From positions 2,501 to 33,729 of the forward strand of contig JADHZB010001517.1 in assembly GCA_015657535.1 (NCBI GenBank): 31,229 bases of DNA, written 5' to 3'. The translations under genes and the position numbers were made by a program. The notes beneath the pieces were generated by a model. That model saw only the letters and a list, made by a program, of their open reading frames with translations, ran no database searches and was not told where the DNA came from. This DNA is from Nephromyces sp. MM_2019. Its lineage: Eukaryota; Apicomplexa; Aconoidasida; Nephromycida. Positions 1-10,744 of this stretch are shown in pieces. Position 1 is the stretch's first letter; every line of letters starts with the position of its first letter.

Positions 1-1634
1 TCAGCACTGCGAATCTGAGCTTGAGTAAAGGAGGTTTTCGAACCTTTGCATTTGAAACAGGTAAATTGCCCATCTTTAATCGTGATGTTTCGGCGTTCCC
101 AGTCAGATTGACAGGCTTCCAGCGCCTCCTGACGTAATCTCTTTCGCTCGTCCTTCTTTTCAGATGATGCCATTTCTGAGGAAGTCATGAAAGCTGCTTT
201 TTCAGGCGAAATTACACCAAATAACAGCTTTTGATAGAACTCGACATTCTTTGAATCACGAAGATTCCACTGTATGCTCTTCAGCTGATTCTTATACGCC
301 TTCTGGTCACGTTTAGCTATAAAGTACTCCCTAAAGAGCAGCTCTTCAAGACGAGCACTAAGCTGTGACGCAGAATCAACAAGTGTGTCAATCTTTGATG
401 GGGGAGAGGCAGCTTCTTCTTGAGGTAAGCATGTTGAGTTTTCGGCAGTAGCGTCTAATGAAGCTGCTAGACCATCTGGAACATTAGGAGAGGGTTGGGA
501 GAAATTTAACATATTTTTCTCCAGTAAAAAATCAGACTTAGTATCATTCGAAAGGAACTTACCATTATGACTACCTGGGCCTCCAGCAATTGGGCCAAAT
601 ATTCGGAGAGCAAAGCATGCGAAGAGCATTAGGCGGGTTCGATCCCTCGCCTCATTTCCACTCATTGGGCCTGTGTATTTCTGATGGATCCGATCTAGAG
701 TCAACTTAACTGGTAAAGTCGAGGTAGATGAGGTCGCCTGGGGAGTAGCTTTAGAGGCAATAATTGCAGCTTGTTCATGCACTTCCATGCCCACCGTGGA
801 AGCCGATCGGCGTGCTTGCTCCTGCTTGAGGTATGCAGGGCTAAGATTTGGAGGGAGTTCAGCCTTTTTGCCACCCTGTACTCCGTCCATTCGCAAGCTT
901 GAGGCTTGCTGTTTATATGAACCCTGAACTTGCAATACGATAGAACTATTATTAGGCAGGCTAGAATTTGGAAGGGTTTTTATGCGTTTATTAGCAGCTT
1001 CTGACGAGTGGTTTAGCAAAGCTTCTTGTGCAGATTTGTTGGCGTCATTCATCGTCGAATTTGCAGACACCTGTGGAGCACTATTTATACTACTTTTCCA
1101 TGAGTCAACCAGTTTCTGAGCTTGTTCACTTATTGTAGTCTTGCAGTGACTTCTTAGCTTACCCACGACAACGCCAATCTTGGTAGAAGCCAAAATTTGC
1201 CGATTCACTTGAAAAGTTGTAAGCTTGCAAAGCAATCCCATAATGTCTTCATGAACTAAGTTTAACACGCTCTCTAAAGCAACGATGGAATTCAAGGTTT
1301 CAGCCGTTTCTGGCTCCGAAGATGAGCTAACCAAAGCAGCATCGCTGCTGGAACTAGCTTTCAAAAACGTGCAAGAGTTATCGTGTGTTGGAGTGTCCCT
1401 CTTCTCTACTTCAGCAAAGTTATTTGCATAAGTCTTAGAAGCCTCTGAGGACTTAGCTTCTAATAATGAATGCGGTATCGTATCACCTGAGCCGCTTCCT
1501 GTGGCACTCACCAATTTAGTGTCTACGTGGTTTCCTTCGGTACTATGCTTTAGCTCCTCAAAGCGAGATTGCAAACTTGCACACTTTGTGGCTAGTGCCT
1601 CAAGAGAAGCCTTAATTGATGCAAGCTCTTCCAT
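1..1634 (-). CDS. Transcription elongation factor TFIIS (S-II), 3' end cut by the window edge
   Basis: TFIIS binds stalled RNA polymerase II in the nucleus and stimulates cleavage of the backtracked transcript. Read on the minus strand, one frame is open from about 1691 to position 1. The first Met is at 1634; an in-frame TAA lies at 1692-1694. About 115-175 residues in is an LW (TFIIS-N) domain with the pattern VNRQILASTKIG followed by VVGKLRSHCK and LVDSWKS. The central domain follows: DRTRLML...FALRIFG, then YKNQLKSIQWNLRDSKN, LLFGVISPEKAAFMTSSEMAS and ERKRLRQEALEACQ. The zinc ribbon starts with the first Cys pair (TCFKCKG) and reaches QIRSA plus GA, the start of the acidic codon, before the edge. 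It is much longer than the roughly 300-residue animal protein because of a Ser/Asn/Ala-rich linker and an insert in the central domain. A likely 87-base intron (476-562) sits in the insert. The family call is certain; the start is inferred. Confidence 0.93.
   Translation of the reverse strand, partial: MEELASIKASLEALATKCASLQSRFEELKHSTEGNHVDTKLVSATGSGSGDTIPHSLLEAKSSEASKTYANNFAEVEKRDTPTHDNSCTFLKASSSSDAALVSSSSEPETAETLNSIVALESVLNLVHEDIMGLLCKLTTFQVNRQILASTKIGVVVGKLRSHCKTTISEQAQKLVDSWKSSINSAPQVSANSTMNDANKSAQEALLNHSSEAANKRIKTLPNSSLPNNSSIVLQVQGSYKQQASSLRMDGVQGGKKAELPPNLSPAYLKQEQARRSASTVGMEVHEQAAIIASKATPQATSSTSTLPVKLTLDRIHQKYTGPMSGNEARDRTRLMLFACFALRIFGPIAGGPGSHNGKFLSNDTKSDFLLEKNMLNFSQPSPNVPDGLAASLDATAENSTCLPQEEAASPPSKIDTLVDSASQLSARLEELLFREYFIAKRDQKAYKNQLKSIQWNLRDSKNVEFYQKLLFGVISPEKAAFMTSSEMASSEKKDERKRLRQEALEACQSDWERRNITIKDGQFTCFKCKGSKTSFTQAQIRSA
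476..562 (-). other. Probable in-frame intron of the TFIIS gene
   Basis: On the minus strand the exon sequence CATAATG is followed by GTAAGTTCC, a near-ideal 5' splice site at 562-561. A matching acceptor, CCTAATGTTCCAG, ends at 476 and carries a branch-point-like CTAAT just upstream. The length is 87 bases, a multiple of three, and there is no stop, so the reading frame stays open with or without splicing. Removing it shortens an insert in the central domain that other TFIIS proteins lack. This is inferred from splice-site quality and family length only. Confidence 0.55.
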
Positions 1635-1911
1635 AATTATAAAAATTTGGGCTAAAGCTTCACCTGATGAGATTAGGGCCAGGATGAAGTCTTAGTATCT
1701 TGCATTTTGGGGAAATAAACGAGCAAATCTCGAGGGAAAATATAAATTTTATGTTTTTCCCATGAAAACTTCCGTAAACAGGCATGAAGCAGCACACACA
1801 TATTCAGATAAATGAAACACGAGAGTATAATCAAAGCATTATTGGGCTTTTTCTTGGAAATTTTATAGGGGACAGCTTCTTCGCCAGAGAGAAGCGTAAA
1901 AGAGCTTGTCT

Positions 1912-1986
1912 TCACGACGCAATGACAATTTCATCCGAAGTACACAGTTGAGCAGCAGCTTCAATATCATTTATAATACCATGGGG
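1912..1986 (-). CDS. Candidate short coding segment upstream of TFIIS
   Basis: After an acceptor-like GGTGGCAG on the minus strand, an open frame reads PHGIINDIEAAAQLC then TSDEIVIAS and ends in TGA at 1912-1914. Its composition (acidic and Ala residues, no simple repeats) looks more protein-like than its surroundings. It lies about 280 bases upstream of the TFIIS Met, on the same strand. It could be a 5' exon of TFIIS, but I found no donor and acceptor pair whose phases clearly match. It could also be the end of another gene, or chance. I do not recognise it. Confidence 0.25.
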   Translation of the reverse strand, partial: PHGIINDIEAAAQLCTSDEIVIAS

Positions 1987-4198
1987 CTGCCACCGAGCCA
2001 CCAAAACGAAAAATATAAAAAAAAGACTAGGAGTGAGACTAACTGCATTGCTCTTCCCTAGGTTGAAAACTGATGAAAATAAATCAAATTAAGGATGCCA
2101 ATTAGCCACTAAATACTCTAAAGGGGATAAACATAAGTGGCAACGACAAAAAGCTAGCAAAAAATCATTAGAACAAGAGTCGGAAAATCCTTGAGAAGAG
2201 GGGTATGACATGCACGCTAATAGTAGTGAGGGAGAGCAAAATTTTATCACAAAAAGTTCTCTTGAAGAAAAAAAAGCAGCGAGCGCTGGAGATGTCAAGG
2301 TTGAATAACCAAAAAAATCCAGCCAATCTTAATAAAGAGGATGACGAACTTCTTTGTGATAAAAAAAATTGCAGAGAAATGGTGGAAGGGAGGCAAAATT
2401 AGAAATACAAGGACTGTTTTGAATATCTCATTTTACCCATAGATATATATACAGCATTTTTACTCCTTAAATCCAACCCAAAATAATCCCTAGCAGCAGT
2501 AATACTATCATGCAGCACTACTTTAGGGGGAAGAATGTTTCAGAATTATCTAAAACGAGAATATATAAACAAAAATTATAAAAAACAGTGTCTTCAGAAC
2601 TGCACCGCAACATACCTTTAAAAAAACAAGCTACTAGCACTGTTACATCACGAGGATATCCGTATAATGTCGAAAAGCGCCATGTTTTCCCTTTAAAATG
2701 CAAAAAGAAGTAGCCGAAATTCACCTAACAGAATTAAATTGTGCTCTTAAAAGTGTACTGTCTATATTTCTATCAGCAATCGCCAGGAAACGATTGCATT
2801 TTTGCTGGTTCTTTCAAATACCAAGAATGTCTCCCTATATTAAGAAAACATCAGAGGAAAAAAAACTTCAATTATTAACAGACCTGAAAACATCATCAAA
2901 ACAAAGAGACGGTTGAAAAAAGCTTACCCTATCACCTTGCCATGAACAAAAAAGTCTGGAAAAGAAGCAAAACAAAGCATCGGATACCAAAGAAGAGACA
3001 TGAAGGTGGAGCTCGGCAGAGGATAAGCAGCGAAATTGCTTTGATTAAAAGCATCTCAAAAAAGCATAGAAGATGATTACTCACCAAGAAACGATTTAGA
3101 CTGAGAATATCGTTTTAGGAACAAGCAAAAACTACCAAAGCCAAGCATCAAACATAACCCCATAAAAGTTGAAGAATGCTATATGAGACGAAGCGTTTTA
3201 GTGCTTCAATCTACCAAAGAATTCGTGAAAACATGAAGGATTTCCACGAGTTACATTGCAGTAACATGTATGCTGGAGAAAAGTATTACCATGGTGTCAG
3301 TTACTGTGTATGAGAGCGCAACACGATTACTGGTGTTAATCACAAAATTGCCACACACACACATGAATGAAGCTGTCTGTGAAACAGCCAAGGCTTCGGT
3401 AATGATAAATACAAAATCAGAGAGAAATAATGTGTGCGAAGATTTCAGCATCAAAAAAGAAATATGTATGGCAAAAGTATCAGCACAATAATTATATATC
3501 ATGTATTAGGGAAGAGAGGATGTTTTTATCTATAGGGAGGGGTGATGATTGCGCGGGGTGAGCTGTGTGCGTGCGGTTTGTAAGCGTATGTGTATGTGTG
3601 TGGTTTGTAAGTGTGTGTGTATGATTTTCATGTATGTGTGTGTGTGTGATTTTCAAGTATGTGTGTGTGATTTTCAAGTATGTGTGTGTGATTTTCAAGT
3701 ATGTGTGTGTGTGTGTGTGGTTCGGGTCTGCAATAATGAGGGATTGTGAGCGTGTGTGCGTGTTATGTGCCAGTGATGGCGTGTGCGTTGTATTTTTGGG
3801 TATGTGATAGCGATGTCGTGTGTTATTTGCTAATGACGGCAAGCCTGTGTGTGTTTGAGCATTATGTGTGCCGGTGAGCGATCGCAAGCTTGGAGATGAT
3901 GGTATGTGCGTGGCCTATAAGCTACAGAAACTCTCCAGCTAAAACAGCATTTCCGCATCAGATCGAAATTCAACACATTAGGATAACACACAAAGTCAAA
4001 ATATTTATCAGGAATTCTCGTCATTTGCATTGCAAATTGCGGGGTTTACGAGGAAATATACCACAACCTCCCTAAAATGCTATATCTAACGCTACGCTTG
4101 CTTAGAAAAAACGGAGACCACTATAAGAGACTACCTGCATAATTATACCTACAGCAATCTTTTAAAGGGCTAATCACATACTTTGCTTTGATATACAA
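1987..4198. other. Upstream region of TFIIS, no assignable gene
   Basis: A+T-rich sequence with many homopolymer A runs and stops in all frames. It should contain the 5' flank of the minus-strand TFIIS gene and possibly of a plus-strand gene starting near 4199. I could identify no TATA-like core promoter with confidence. The only structured element is the TG-rich repeat at 3575-3722. The 131-codon frame on the minus strand across this repeat is Thr-His translation of CA repeats. Confidence 0.6.
3575..3722. repeat. TG microsatellite with a 20-22 base higher-order unit
   Basis: TG-rich tract in which GATTTTCAAGTATGTGTGTG recurs three times between about 3648 and 3705, after a related GATTTTCATG copy at 3622-3631. 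It is a microsatellite in which an interruption has been amplified together with its flanks. Confidence 0.9.
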
Positions 4199-4320
4199 AT
4201 GGCAAACTTAGTCATACTGAATGCTATATTCATTGTAGCACACTCTTTCTTGAATCGATTCCACACATTTGTTGCTACGCCAAAGATTGGAGCGCCTGCA
4301 CAAACTGAATTCTTCCAAAT
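4199..4320 (+). CDS. Candidate first exon of an unidentified plus-strand gene
   Basis: ATG at 4199 opens a 40-codon frame that ends at a good donor, AAAT|GTAAGTTAC (GT at 4321). The peptide begins MANLVILNAIFIVAHSFLNR, a short hydrophobic segment that could be a signal anchor, and continues with KIGAPAQTEFFQ. A phase-compatible acceptor, GGAGTACAG, ends at about 4423; the frame beyond it is basic and runs to about 4577. I recognise no family. Open frames of this size arise by chance in this sequence, so only the combination of Met, hydrophobic segment and donor supports it. It would be divergent from TFIIS and convergent with the ALIX-like gene. Confidence 0.3.
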
Positions 4321-4859
4321 GTAAGTTACAATTGGCTAGAGATAAAAACCAAGTTCAAGGCGAAATAGAGAAACTTAGGTGACTCATCACCTACACAGGG
4401 ACCATATGATTAATGGAGTACAGCATTGAAGGCAATTCTGATACTCCCCTCTTGTGGGCTATACGAGTGAAAATCAGAATGAAGATGACGAGGCGACGCG
4501 CTCACGGCAGCACTCGCTCCCAGTTAGTGAAAAGCTTGATAAAAGCATCTAGTTACAATATTCATACATATATATATTTGAGTTAAAAACCGGGAGAAGC
4601 TAGCATGACACAGCAGCCTAAAGAGTGTAAATAGAGCAACAAGCATGAGCTGGCCTGCATAAGCTGCAAAGGTGGGGTAGGTACTCGAGCCGGAATGAAA
4701 TAGCAGTCGTGTGCATACTAGAATGTTCAGCGGCTTTAAGACGGGGATCCACCATCATTCTTGGGTGAAGTAGTAAAAAGGCTCACCTGATGATTACTGG
4801 CGACTACCGTCGGCGGTCGTCACCTTTTTCTTGTCTCAACACAGTATTTAGTACTTGTT

Positions 4860-4887
4860 AGTATTACTTAATAGTAGTAGTAATACT
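4860..4887. repeat. Small perfect hairpin in TAG/TAA repeats
   Basis: AGTATTACT at 4860-4868 is the exact reverse complement of AGTAATACT at 4879-4887, with a 10-base loop. The surrounding bases repeat ACTTAATAGTAGTAGTA twice. It is probably a by-product of the local TAGTAG repeat; no function can be read from it. Confidence 0.6.
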
Positions 4888-5186
4888 TAATAGTAGTAGT
4901 ACTTAGTTGCACTGCAGAGATTAGCCTCAGCTGCCATTGGGAGGTAACTGATTAAAAAATGGCCTTGTAACAAGCTCAGCACTGTGTGATGGCAGAGACA
5001 TGATAGCTATGGAGCACTAGAAGCTATTGTTTGGTGGAAGCCAATGTTGAAATCTTGATGCTACTATCAGCTTAGAAAAGATGCTCTCTTAAGTCAAAAT
5101 ACTTGAAAGTATCGGTAGTGTCCTAAAGAGAGATGATGCAGTGGCATGAGTGCGCATGTGTGTATATCTGTGGGCTGGTGTTCATG

Positions 5187-5290
5187 TGATTACTGCTGTG
5201 TAGGTGACTACTGCTGTGTAGGTGATTACTGCTGTGTAGCTGATTACTGCTGTGTAGCTGATTACTGCTGTGTAGTGATTACTGCTGTGT
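5187..5290. repeat. 18-base tandem repeat, about six copies
   Basis: Units close to TGATTACTGCTGTGTAGG follow one another, with variants GTGACTACTGCTGTGTAG and GCTGATTACTGCTGTGTA. The last unit lacks one or two bases. It is adjacent to a TG-rich tract (5300-5330). The 61-codon open frame across it (repeated Tyr-Cys-Cys-Val) is repeat translation. Confidence 0.92.
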
Positions 5291-5629
5291 ATGAATATGT
5301 GGTTCATGTATGTGTGTGTGCGTGTGTATAGATATATGCGTATCATCACGTAGTGGCTACAACCTCAATGTAGTTGCATAATAGCCCGAGAGCTGCCTGC
5401 ACCTCAAACTACTAATACAACGCTAGCAACGACGACAACGCAAGTTGCAGCATATAATGAATCCATACAAGGAGGTATCATTTTAATCGCAAAGCCGGCT
5501 GCTGCGCAAGATACTTGCGCTACAAAGAATCCTCTAAAACCCTCTAAAATTAGAAACAGTTATTTGGCATTAGCGATGGAGGGCAAGACACCTACTCGCT
5601 AAAGCTTATGCTTGCATATTTACTATTTT

Positions 5630-5790
5630 AAACAAAGACGCTATATTCCTACGATGAAAAAAAGATAGTACCACCAACAGACATCTTCAATTTAGTAAGC
5701 CGTTTACCAATTATTAAAGAAGAGAAGTATGGATGCTTTTGTTTTGCCATCTTATGCAATATACTGCTAGTTCCCTGGGATTCTGCAAAG
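5630..5790 (+). CDS. Candidate exon, unidentified
   Basis: The plus-strand frame following an in-frame TAA is open for about 53 codons and contains IVPPTDIFNLVSRLPIIKEE, then a GTATGG donor-like site and a hydrophobic run. Amino-acid composition is protein-like but there is no Met and the upstream AAACAAAG is a poor acceptor. I do not recognise it; it may be chance. Confidence 0.22.
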
Positions 5791-8700
5791 TAGACGATCT
5801 CATACATACCTTTTAAATATTCAAAAATTAATTTAAAGCCGTTTGTCTAATCAAATAATTTGTTTGTAGCGAAAAGTGATAATTTTTTGTCAGAAAATTG
5901 GTAAAAATATAAAAATAAAAAAAAAGTAGCTTTTTACTTCAAATAACAGTTTTTTCCGGGTACGAAAATATTTTTTCTTCAAAAACGCTACAATCATCAA
6001 TGTAAATGATGAAATCTGGTAAAATCTGGCGTAAAAAAGATCTTATAGCCGGTAACGGCAAGCCCTGTGTGGGTACCGCAATTAATTAGCTTCTGTGAGA
6101 AACATCAGTAGCACCTTATAAAAATGGTTATTGATTGGCAAAGAGATAAAACTAGATCAGGAAATCATAAAGTTAAAATATCTTCTAAAGCATCAAGTGG
6201 CACTAAAAAAACCCTTTAGACAAAGAGACACTGGTAATCCGATAAATAAACTGGCCTGTCGGAGATTTTTCTCGACAGAAACACAATTTATTAGGTAGCC
6301 ATGAAAAGCTCAGGTCTGCACATGATAAAAAAAATTGCCGGGTAAATGAAAAAAATAAACTTTTTTATTTTTTTAATTAAAGATTCTTTATTATAAGAAT
6401 AATATTGTATATATTGTTTTGGTTTTTCTCTTTATATCTCACGTTTTATGCTATGGTTTCAAGTGCGAGATCATGCTATCAGCCATGCTTAATTTTTCTT
6501 TATCGCATACCTTCGCCAGGAAACTTCGCTACGGACCTCCAGCTAGCTTAAAAACACTAGTATATTTGCCATTTGGTGCTACGAAATATCGTGGCAATCT
6601 TAAGTCCATAAAAAGTAAAGACAAAAATGGGCTCTTCTCTTTCCCGCCTGTTTAAAGTTGTCAGTAGCACAAATGGAGACGCAAGAAACAAAAAAAATTA
6701 TTTTTGGGAAAGAATGCTTTTTCTTGAACATTCATGTTCGCTGCGAATATGAGCCTCCTAATCATTAGTTTAAGAAGTTACGCTGGGAAATAGGAGGGGG
6801 TAAGGCTCCCACGCAGCTGGAAATACCAATTTTATACAAAAAAAAGGGCAGAAAGTATCGGGAAAGTATCAAAAGCCGCAAAGATTCATATGCTGCTGGC
6901 AATAGAATGGGATAAAGCATAAAGACACAGGTCTATGGTGGGTTCACACGCACGAATAGGCCCTTTAGGAGCCAAATGACTCGGCAAAATTGAGAAGAAA
7001 AGGTTCCAGAAGGAGCAGAAAGTACGGTAGGCCTCCAAAGCTTCTGGAGCACTATCGAGAACTTTCTAGGTTTGCCCTGTTGTATAGCTGGATTATCTTT
7101 CAACTAGGGGAAACGGGTGGACGACGCCATTAAACACAGCAAACTAGAGGAGTCGATTTTTAAAAGCTAACTTTTCTTTCAACCACAGGAAGTAACAGAA
7201 CGACACCACCACACATAGGAAACTAGGGCTACTTGCATGCTCAACATTTCATGCTGATTTTTGACGATCGTTTCCCTAAACGCATCCTATAGTTCCCATC
7301 CCTCGCAGCAACAAAAAAAAGGCGCAAAATCTCCCCAAAAGAGCAAATCTACAGCAAAATTTAAAGGCTTAGAATACCAACGGAGCGGCTGTATGCAGAC
7401 CATCCATTCTTCCTGCACACCAGGCTTCTATGTAATGCTTCAGGGACCCATCCGTTGATGCCTTCTCCAGAAATGGTTTGAAGGATCATTTAAATTCAGT
7501 GCTAGTAAATTTAGTCGTACTGGAATATGCTGCAGAATACATACCTATGGGTTTTTTTTATCAAAATCAAGGGATCCCTAGAACTAACTCTTCCCAAAGG
7601 TTTTTCCTTAATTTTTAAAAGCTTTAAGCTTCAATTCCTTCCTTCGAAATGAAAAAATACCTCGAAAACTTAAGTAGAGGCTGATAAGCCTACAAGACAC
7701 AATCTATAGCTAAACTATAGGAGAGATTCCTCAATTTTCATGATATTTTTAGCGCTTCACCCATTATTACACAACAATTTCTACCTTGCCTCACCGATGA
7801 TGCGAGTGTTGACTGATGCCACCGCAAAAATCAACCCCCTCAATTTTAGATAGCCCTATGCAGGGCCTTGTAGCTTTTCATCACCACATCTTTCAGGGCT
7901 ACTAGAATATACGCCGCTACAATCGCTATGTAACCATATCGAAGTATGGAACTCTTGTATACACAAAATCGCATGCTATTAAGCATACGCAAGCAGATAA
8001 CTGCCAAGTGCTAGCCTCCAGTTACATAGATCAGACCCGGAGATCTACGCAAAAAATACCTCTGAGGACTCTGCGGATGGTTTTAACGGCAACCAAAGCA
8101 ACTTAACACTAGGCTGAGAGCATAGACATCCCTATTCATGAAAAAATAAGTGTATATATAGCAGCCCAAGAAAAGATGTATTGCATTTGACGCGAAGAAT
8201 CTATATGGTTGTTTTTTTCACAAGATGCGGTGTTTTTTTCATGTTACATGGAATTGCAGATTCGGACTAGAGAATAAAGCTTTGGCAAATAACCCAAAAA
8301 GCCTTCTAATTCTCTGGAAGAAGACAATAAATCAAAATGGAAAAAAAGCATAAAGAACATAGTCCGATTGCTTAGAGTTTGATTCGAAGAGTATATATTT
8401 TCAGGCTTAAAAAAGGCTAATTCGAAACATAATTAACTCAGCAGACTAGAGTAAACCAGTAGAGACAGATGAAAAGAGACACATTATGGAAGATTTTTTT
8501 CCTCAAAAAAAGTAGCAAAACTGAGAGAGCAATGCATAATAAAAATGATGCCAAGAATACTTCACGGCAAAACGTGTGGCGAAGGGAGTCAAACGATGCC
8601 ACTCACACTAAACAATTACAAATAAAAAAGCCTTGCTGGGAGGTGACTTCACTTTGAAGACAAGCCCTTAAGAGCTAATAAACTTCAAACCATCAAAAAA

Positions 8701-9641
8701 AAGGAGAGGGGGAACGAGAAGAAATTTTTTTTCCTTTTCTAGCATTTTAAATGCGACTGTAAGAAAGTCACTTGAATAGCAAATTTGCTAGAGAAAACAG
8801 ATGTTTTCGCCCTAAAACTCCCAATCTTAAGCAATACCTAGCGAAACAAGATCCTCTTATATATGTTTATAAGGCCACTATAGACACATGGCTCTGAAGG
8901 TGTAAGAATATACCCTACCTCAGCAAAAGGGCTTCGGACAAAAAAGTAACACATTAGCTATTCCTCACTGTGAGGTCAATATATCACCAAATGAAAGAAA
9001 AAAATCAGAGCATTTAGCGACTAGCATTAAGATTCTGTGCGCGAGTGGAGACACCAACCTAGGCTGAAGTTATCTCAAGCAGCTGATAAGATATTTTCAT
9101 CATAAAAAGTGCAGTATCTATCATCCATACGGTTGGTATCTAATCGAAAAAATTCATCTTGCCATCAGAAATTTGAATTCTTACAATACAAAAAAATCCA
9201 CAAAAAAGATAAAGGCTTTATGCATTCACCCGCTATGTAGACGCGCATAGGGGAATCACAAATCAGAAAACCAGCTAGGATATATAGCTGAAAGTTTGTA
9301 TTAAAGAAATGGCCCCTAGAGTATTTCCTCCTTGGCTTCATTGCTTTTCTTTGGTGCTATACGCACTCTCTATAGTAGCAGCAAAGCACTAGCTACGACA
9401 GGCTTAGGTATCAAGCCTTTAACTAACTGAAAAAGCTACTGGAATCCTAAGAGAAGAGTATTTTTGATAAGAAATAAGTTGCAATGTAAACGCTGCTCAA
9501 AGGCATCCCCAAGGTAAAGACGTCTTCATCAACACCACTGAGAAAATTCTTCAGAGGGTAGGCTATTCTTAAGGCAATAGCAATTCTTCCATTAAAGGTT
9601 TGCAATCTGAGTTGAACACAGCGTTTTAGTAGTTTGAGTTT

Positions 9642-9711
9642 AGAGCTGAAAGGCAAGGGGTTAGCTTAACGAAGGGTGAAGAGCTGAAAGGTAAGGGGTT
9701 AGCTTAATGAA
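9642..9711. repeat. Two-copy 38-base-period direct repeat
   Basis: AGAGCTGAAAGGCAAGGGGT followed by TAGCTTAACGAA (9642-9673) is repeated at 9680-9711 with two C-to-T changes. This is a recent local duplication in non-coding DNA. Confidence 0.9.
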
Positions 9712-10650
9712 ATGCACACAAGAAAGAGAGTGCATCTTCCAGGGAAAACTATAAAATAGAAGCGGAAAAAGCCTCATTTAAAGGCGTATAAACACCTCAA
9801 CAAGTAAAGCGTGTATGAGAAGGAGGGATAGAAAAGCAAGTATGTATCAATTTGGAAAAATTTCGGCAAAAGTGGAGAATCTGCAAAAAGATACTTGAGC
9901 ACTTGGAAAGGTAAACTGTATGGAAAGAGAGTTTGATTCAACGGAAGAATCGAGACTAGGCTGTAAAACGCGTAATAATATAAGGTTTAGCACAAATATG
10001 ATAAGTTATACACAGAAACATATGTTTCAAGCCTGCTAACAAGCAAGCTCCAAACTTCCTACCAATTACCAAATCTTCTTCAAACTGCTCATGAAATGAG
10101 GTAATCAATTTTCCAGGAAATATACAGAAAAACAGGTAAAAACCTGCTTAAAAGTACTTCAAATCAACGCCTATTTTCCAAAGCACCATAAATTCGTAAT
10201 TCTCAAAGTTATACTAGAAATATCGACAAAAAGCATCAACCTTCATCGTATCTGAAGTCCGAAAAAACCAAAAAAAAGCATGTCGGTAATACCACGAAAA
10301 GGCAGCACAACTTTGTGTGTTCTTCAAAAAAATCTCGCCTAAAACCTCCTTCAAATAGTCGAGAGGGCAAGTCTAGCAGTCTTCAAAGCAAGTATGAACA
10401 GAATCACGCCTCTGCAGCTTCCTTTTACACACAAGTCACTCAGAAAAATCTCGTATTTTACGCAAGAAAATATCGCCAAAGATTGGATAAAATCTCATAA
10501 AGATCAGCTATTATTAATGGTTGAATGAGATAGACGATAGAAGATCTCAGCAGCAAAATCTCTGAGCAGATTGCCTTGAGATTCACTGACTAAAAAATGC
10601 TGTAATTTCACATTTCCAAATCAAAATTCGCATTTTACTCATAAAGCTTA

Positions 10651-10722
10651 TGCAGAGAGACAGAGCTACAGAGAGAGAGAGAGAGAGAAGTTAATACAGT
10701 CACACACACACACACACACTAC
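10651..10722. repeat. GA then CA microsatellite
   Basis: An (AGAG)n run followed by a (CA)n run just downstream of the ALIX-like stop codon, so in the presumed 3' flank of that gene. Confidence 0.9.
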
Positions 10723-10744
10723 AAAAAAATTACTCAGCACCAAT

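Larger units (their letters stand above)
4321..10744. other. Long A+T-rich region without an assignable gene
   Basis: About 6.4 kb between the 4199 candidate exon and the stop of the ALIX-like gene. Long A/T homopolymers and frequent stops dominate. Plus-strand coding-like stretches include 5353-5599 (a Thr/Ala-rich frame with no Met), 5630-5790, 6523-6615 (between a CGCCAG acceptor and an AAAAA|GTAAAG donor) and 10315-10500. They could be exons of one plus-strand gene, but I cannot show that phases and splice sites fit, and none resembles a family I know. It may equally be intergenic. Confidence 0.5.

Noticed and set aside
632..651. GGCGGGTTCGATCCCTCGCC resembles a tRNA T-arm
   Set aside because: It lies inside the conserved TFIIS coding frame (EARDRTRLML), the stem does not pair cleanly and no acceptor or anticodon arm surrounds it.
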